Part shown: piece after piece, positions 4,712 through 5,420 of the stretch
Position numbering within the stretch: position 1 is the first letter of the stretch
How the letters are laid out: every line of letters begins with the position of its first letter
The notes under the pieces: model-generated
What the model was told of the DNA's origin: nothing
The model's input: only the letters and a program-made list of their open reading frames with translations
Databases searched by the model: none
DNA from: Micromonosporaceae bacterium
GTDB lineage: Bacteria; Actinomycetota; Actinomycetes; Mycobacteriales; Micromonosporaceae
Reading direction: 5' to 3'
Assembly (NCBI GenBank): GCA_003543035.1
Contig: DPJL01000203.1
Location: forward strand, 1-5,420
Length of the DNA stretch: 5,420 bases
Program-made: the position numbers and the translations under genes

Positions 4712-5209
4712 GTGCTATACGTGCTGAATTCCCTCTTAGCCGTACTTATGGTGATAGCACCGCCAGCGCCACCCGCACCCGACGTCGAACTACGCCAGAA
4801 CATAGCCCACTACCAGGCCCTGGCTGAAGATCTTGCGGTGACCATCGCCCAGACCGAAGTCATGCAACGCCAGATCGACACCCTGAAGAAGAAGATGAAG
4901 GAGCGCCGCGTCGCAGTCGGGCGCCTCGCCTCGGCGAGCTATCGGACCTACCGCGCCGACTCGCTCAACGTGCTGCTAGACGCGGGCTCGGCCGGCGAGG
5001 TGCGCGATCGCCTGCTGGTCCTCAATGTCTTCGCTCAGCATCGGCAGCTCGAGATCAAAGAGCTGGCCGTGACCGCGGAACGCTACGCGGCCACCCAGCG
5101 GACCTTGGACTCCCTGGTCGCCCAGCAACGAACGCAACAGCGAGAGCTCACCGCACAACGCCTCAAGATCGAAGCCAAGCTCGCCGAACTCAGACGCCCA
5201 AAACCCTAA
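4712..5209 (+). CDS. Short coiled-coil protein with hydrophobic N-terminus, like the coil half of NlpC/P60 hydrolases
   Basis: 165 residues if GTG 4712 is used. A hydrophobic segment (1-16) and a Pro-Ala linker (17-23, PPAPPAP) suggest a signal peptide or anchor. A long coiled coil (25-70) follows, then a hinge with SASYRTYRADSLNVLLDAGS (74-93), then a second coil (112-162) ending in a basic tail (RRPKP). The hinge resembles that of the N-terminal coiled-coil region of PcsB/RipA-like peptidoglycan hydrolases, but no C40 Cys-His domain follows; the stop at 5207 is followed by non-coding DNA. The start is uncertain. GTG 4721 and ATG 4748 are alternatives, TTG 4634 would overlap csoR and read through the CsoR operator, and none has a Shine-Dalgarno. 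The first 40 codons include TTA (4736-4738), CTA, ATA and GTA, unlike the GC-rich remainder. It may be a real stand-alone regulator/adaptor of cell-wall hydrolysis or a remnant of a longer gene. Confidence 0.7.
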   Translation: MLYVLNSLLAVLMVIAPPAPPAPDVELRQNIAHYQALAEDLAVTIAQTEVMQRQIDTLKKKMKERRVAVGRLASASYRTYRADSLNVLLDAGSAGEVRDRLLVLNVFAQHRQLEIKELAVTAERYAATQRTLDSLVAQQRTQQRELTAQRLKIEAKLAELRRPKP

Positions 5210-5283
5210 AGCCCCCAACCCTTTTTGTCGGATGCCCGTCGTGGTCCGGGCCGCTCCTCCCGCGACGCCGCCACCTCCGCCGT

Positions 5284-5317
5284 GGTCCCTCTCCCAAGAT
5301 CCGCGTGATCAGGGACC
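5284..5317. repeat. GATC-type inverted repeat, unit A
   Basis: Outer arms GGTCCCT (5284-5290) and AGGGACC (5311-5317) enclose 20 nt. The inner part, GATC (5298-5301), three bases, then GTGATCAGGGA (5305-5315), has the same layout as unit B, 61 bp downstream. It appears to be a diverged or interrupted copy of the same element, with 7 extra bases between the left arm and GATC. Confidence 0.6.
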
Positions 5318-5351
5318 TTTCCCGGCGTGTCTCCGGCGTGGCGGGCTCATA

Positions 5352-5378
5352 ACTCCCTGATCACGGTGATCAGGGAGT
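5352..5378. repeat. Perfect 27-bp palindrome, unit B (possible terminator or operator)
   Basis: ACTCCCTGATCAC (5352-5364) and GTGATCAGGGAGT (5366-5378) are exact reverse complements around a single base. As RNA this gives a 12-bp stem with a 3-nt loop. It lies 142 bp after the coiled-coil stop, with no T-tract on either side. It may terminate transcription from either direction, bind a dimeric protein, or be one copy of a dispersed intergenic repeat. The palindrome is certain; its role is not. Confidence 0.75.
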
Positions 5379-5420
5379 GGGGCGCATCCAACCCCTATTC
5401 GCGTCGATCAAGACGCTGGG

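Larger units (their letters stand above)
5210..5420. other. Non-coding right end with inverted repeats
   Basis: I see no credible coding frame in these 211 bases. Besides the two GATC repeats listed separately, it holds CCGGCGTG twice (5322-5329 and 5333-5340). It also has a small inverted repeat GCGTC / GACGC around GATCAA (5401-5416) at the window edge. The T-run at 5220-5227 shortly after the coiled-coil stop has no preceding stem, so it is not called a terminator. Confidence 0.6.

Noticed and set aside
5214..5227. T-run after the coiled-coil gene as an intrinsic terminator
   Set aside because: I find no inverted repeat just upstream of the T-run.
5210..5420. CRISPR array
   Set aside because: Only two diverged repeat units with unequal internal spacing are present, and there are no regular spacers or cas genes.

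Overview
The window is high-GC DNA with GC-rich third codon positions, GTG starts and purine-rich Shine-Dalgarno sites. It also has short, leaderless-type promoters and a CsoR copper repressor carrying the full Cys-His-Cys triad. Together these point to an actinobacterium. The gene content (ethylmalonyl-CoA-pathway-type enzymes, DUF4190 proteins, csoR-copZ) would fit Pseudonocardiales or relatives such as Amycolatopsis, but the genus is inference.

Layout, left to right. (1) 1-522, minus strand: the N-terminal 174 residues of an acyl-CoA dehydrogenase, cut by the window edge. (2) 523-645: a divergent intergenic region with a 14-bp palindrome. (3) 646-1566, plus strand: two tandem paralogous DUF4190 membrane proteins with Pro/Tyr/Gln-rich N-terminal tails. 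(4) 1567-2319, minus strand: a retinol-dehydrogenase-like SDR whose stop codon directly abuts that of the second DUF4190 gene. A 16-bp hairpin lies inside the 3' end of this SDR gene. (5) 2320-2362: a 43-bp divergent promoter region. (6) 2363-3316, plus strand: a CoA-ester (malyl-/beta-methylmalyl-CoA) lyase. (7) 3297-4654, minus strand: a three-gene copper module csoR > copZ > membrane-anchored His-rich protein with an internal duplication. It has a clear CsoR operator/promoter at 4662-4690 and a leaderless csoR transcript, and its last gene overlaps the 3' end of the lyase gene by 20 bp. (8) About 4712-5209, plus strand: a short coiled-coil protein with a hydrophobic N-terminus, resembling the coiled-coil half of NlpC/P60 cell-wall hydrolases but without the catalytic domain. 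(9) 5210-5420: non-coding DNA with a family of GATC-centred inverted repeats, one of which is a near-perfect 27-bp palindrome.

How the genes fit together. The dehydrogenase and the lyase are the kinds of enzymes that oxidise methylsuccinyl-CoA and cleave beta-methylmalyl-CoA in the ethylmalonyl-CoA pathway of C2 assimilation. Their closeness suggests the edge of such a locus, although three unrelated genes separate them. The copper module is a self-contained sensor/chaperone/surface-protein unit with no P-type ATPase in view. The most notable sequence-level observations are the csoR promoter-operator geometry, the ungapped 117-residue duplication of the His-rich protein, the hairpins embedded in opposing genes at both convergent junctions, and the compensating GATC repeats at the right end.
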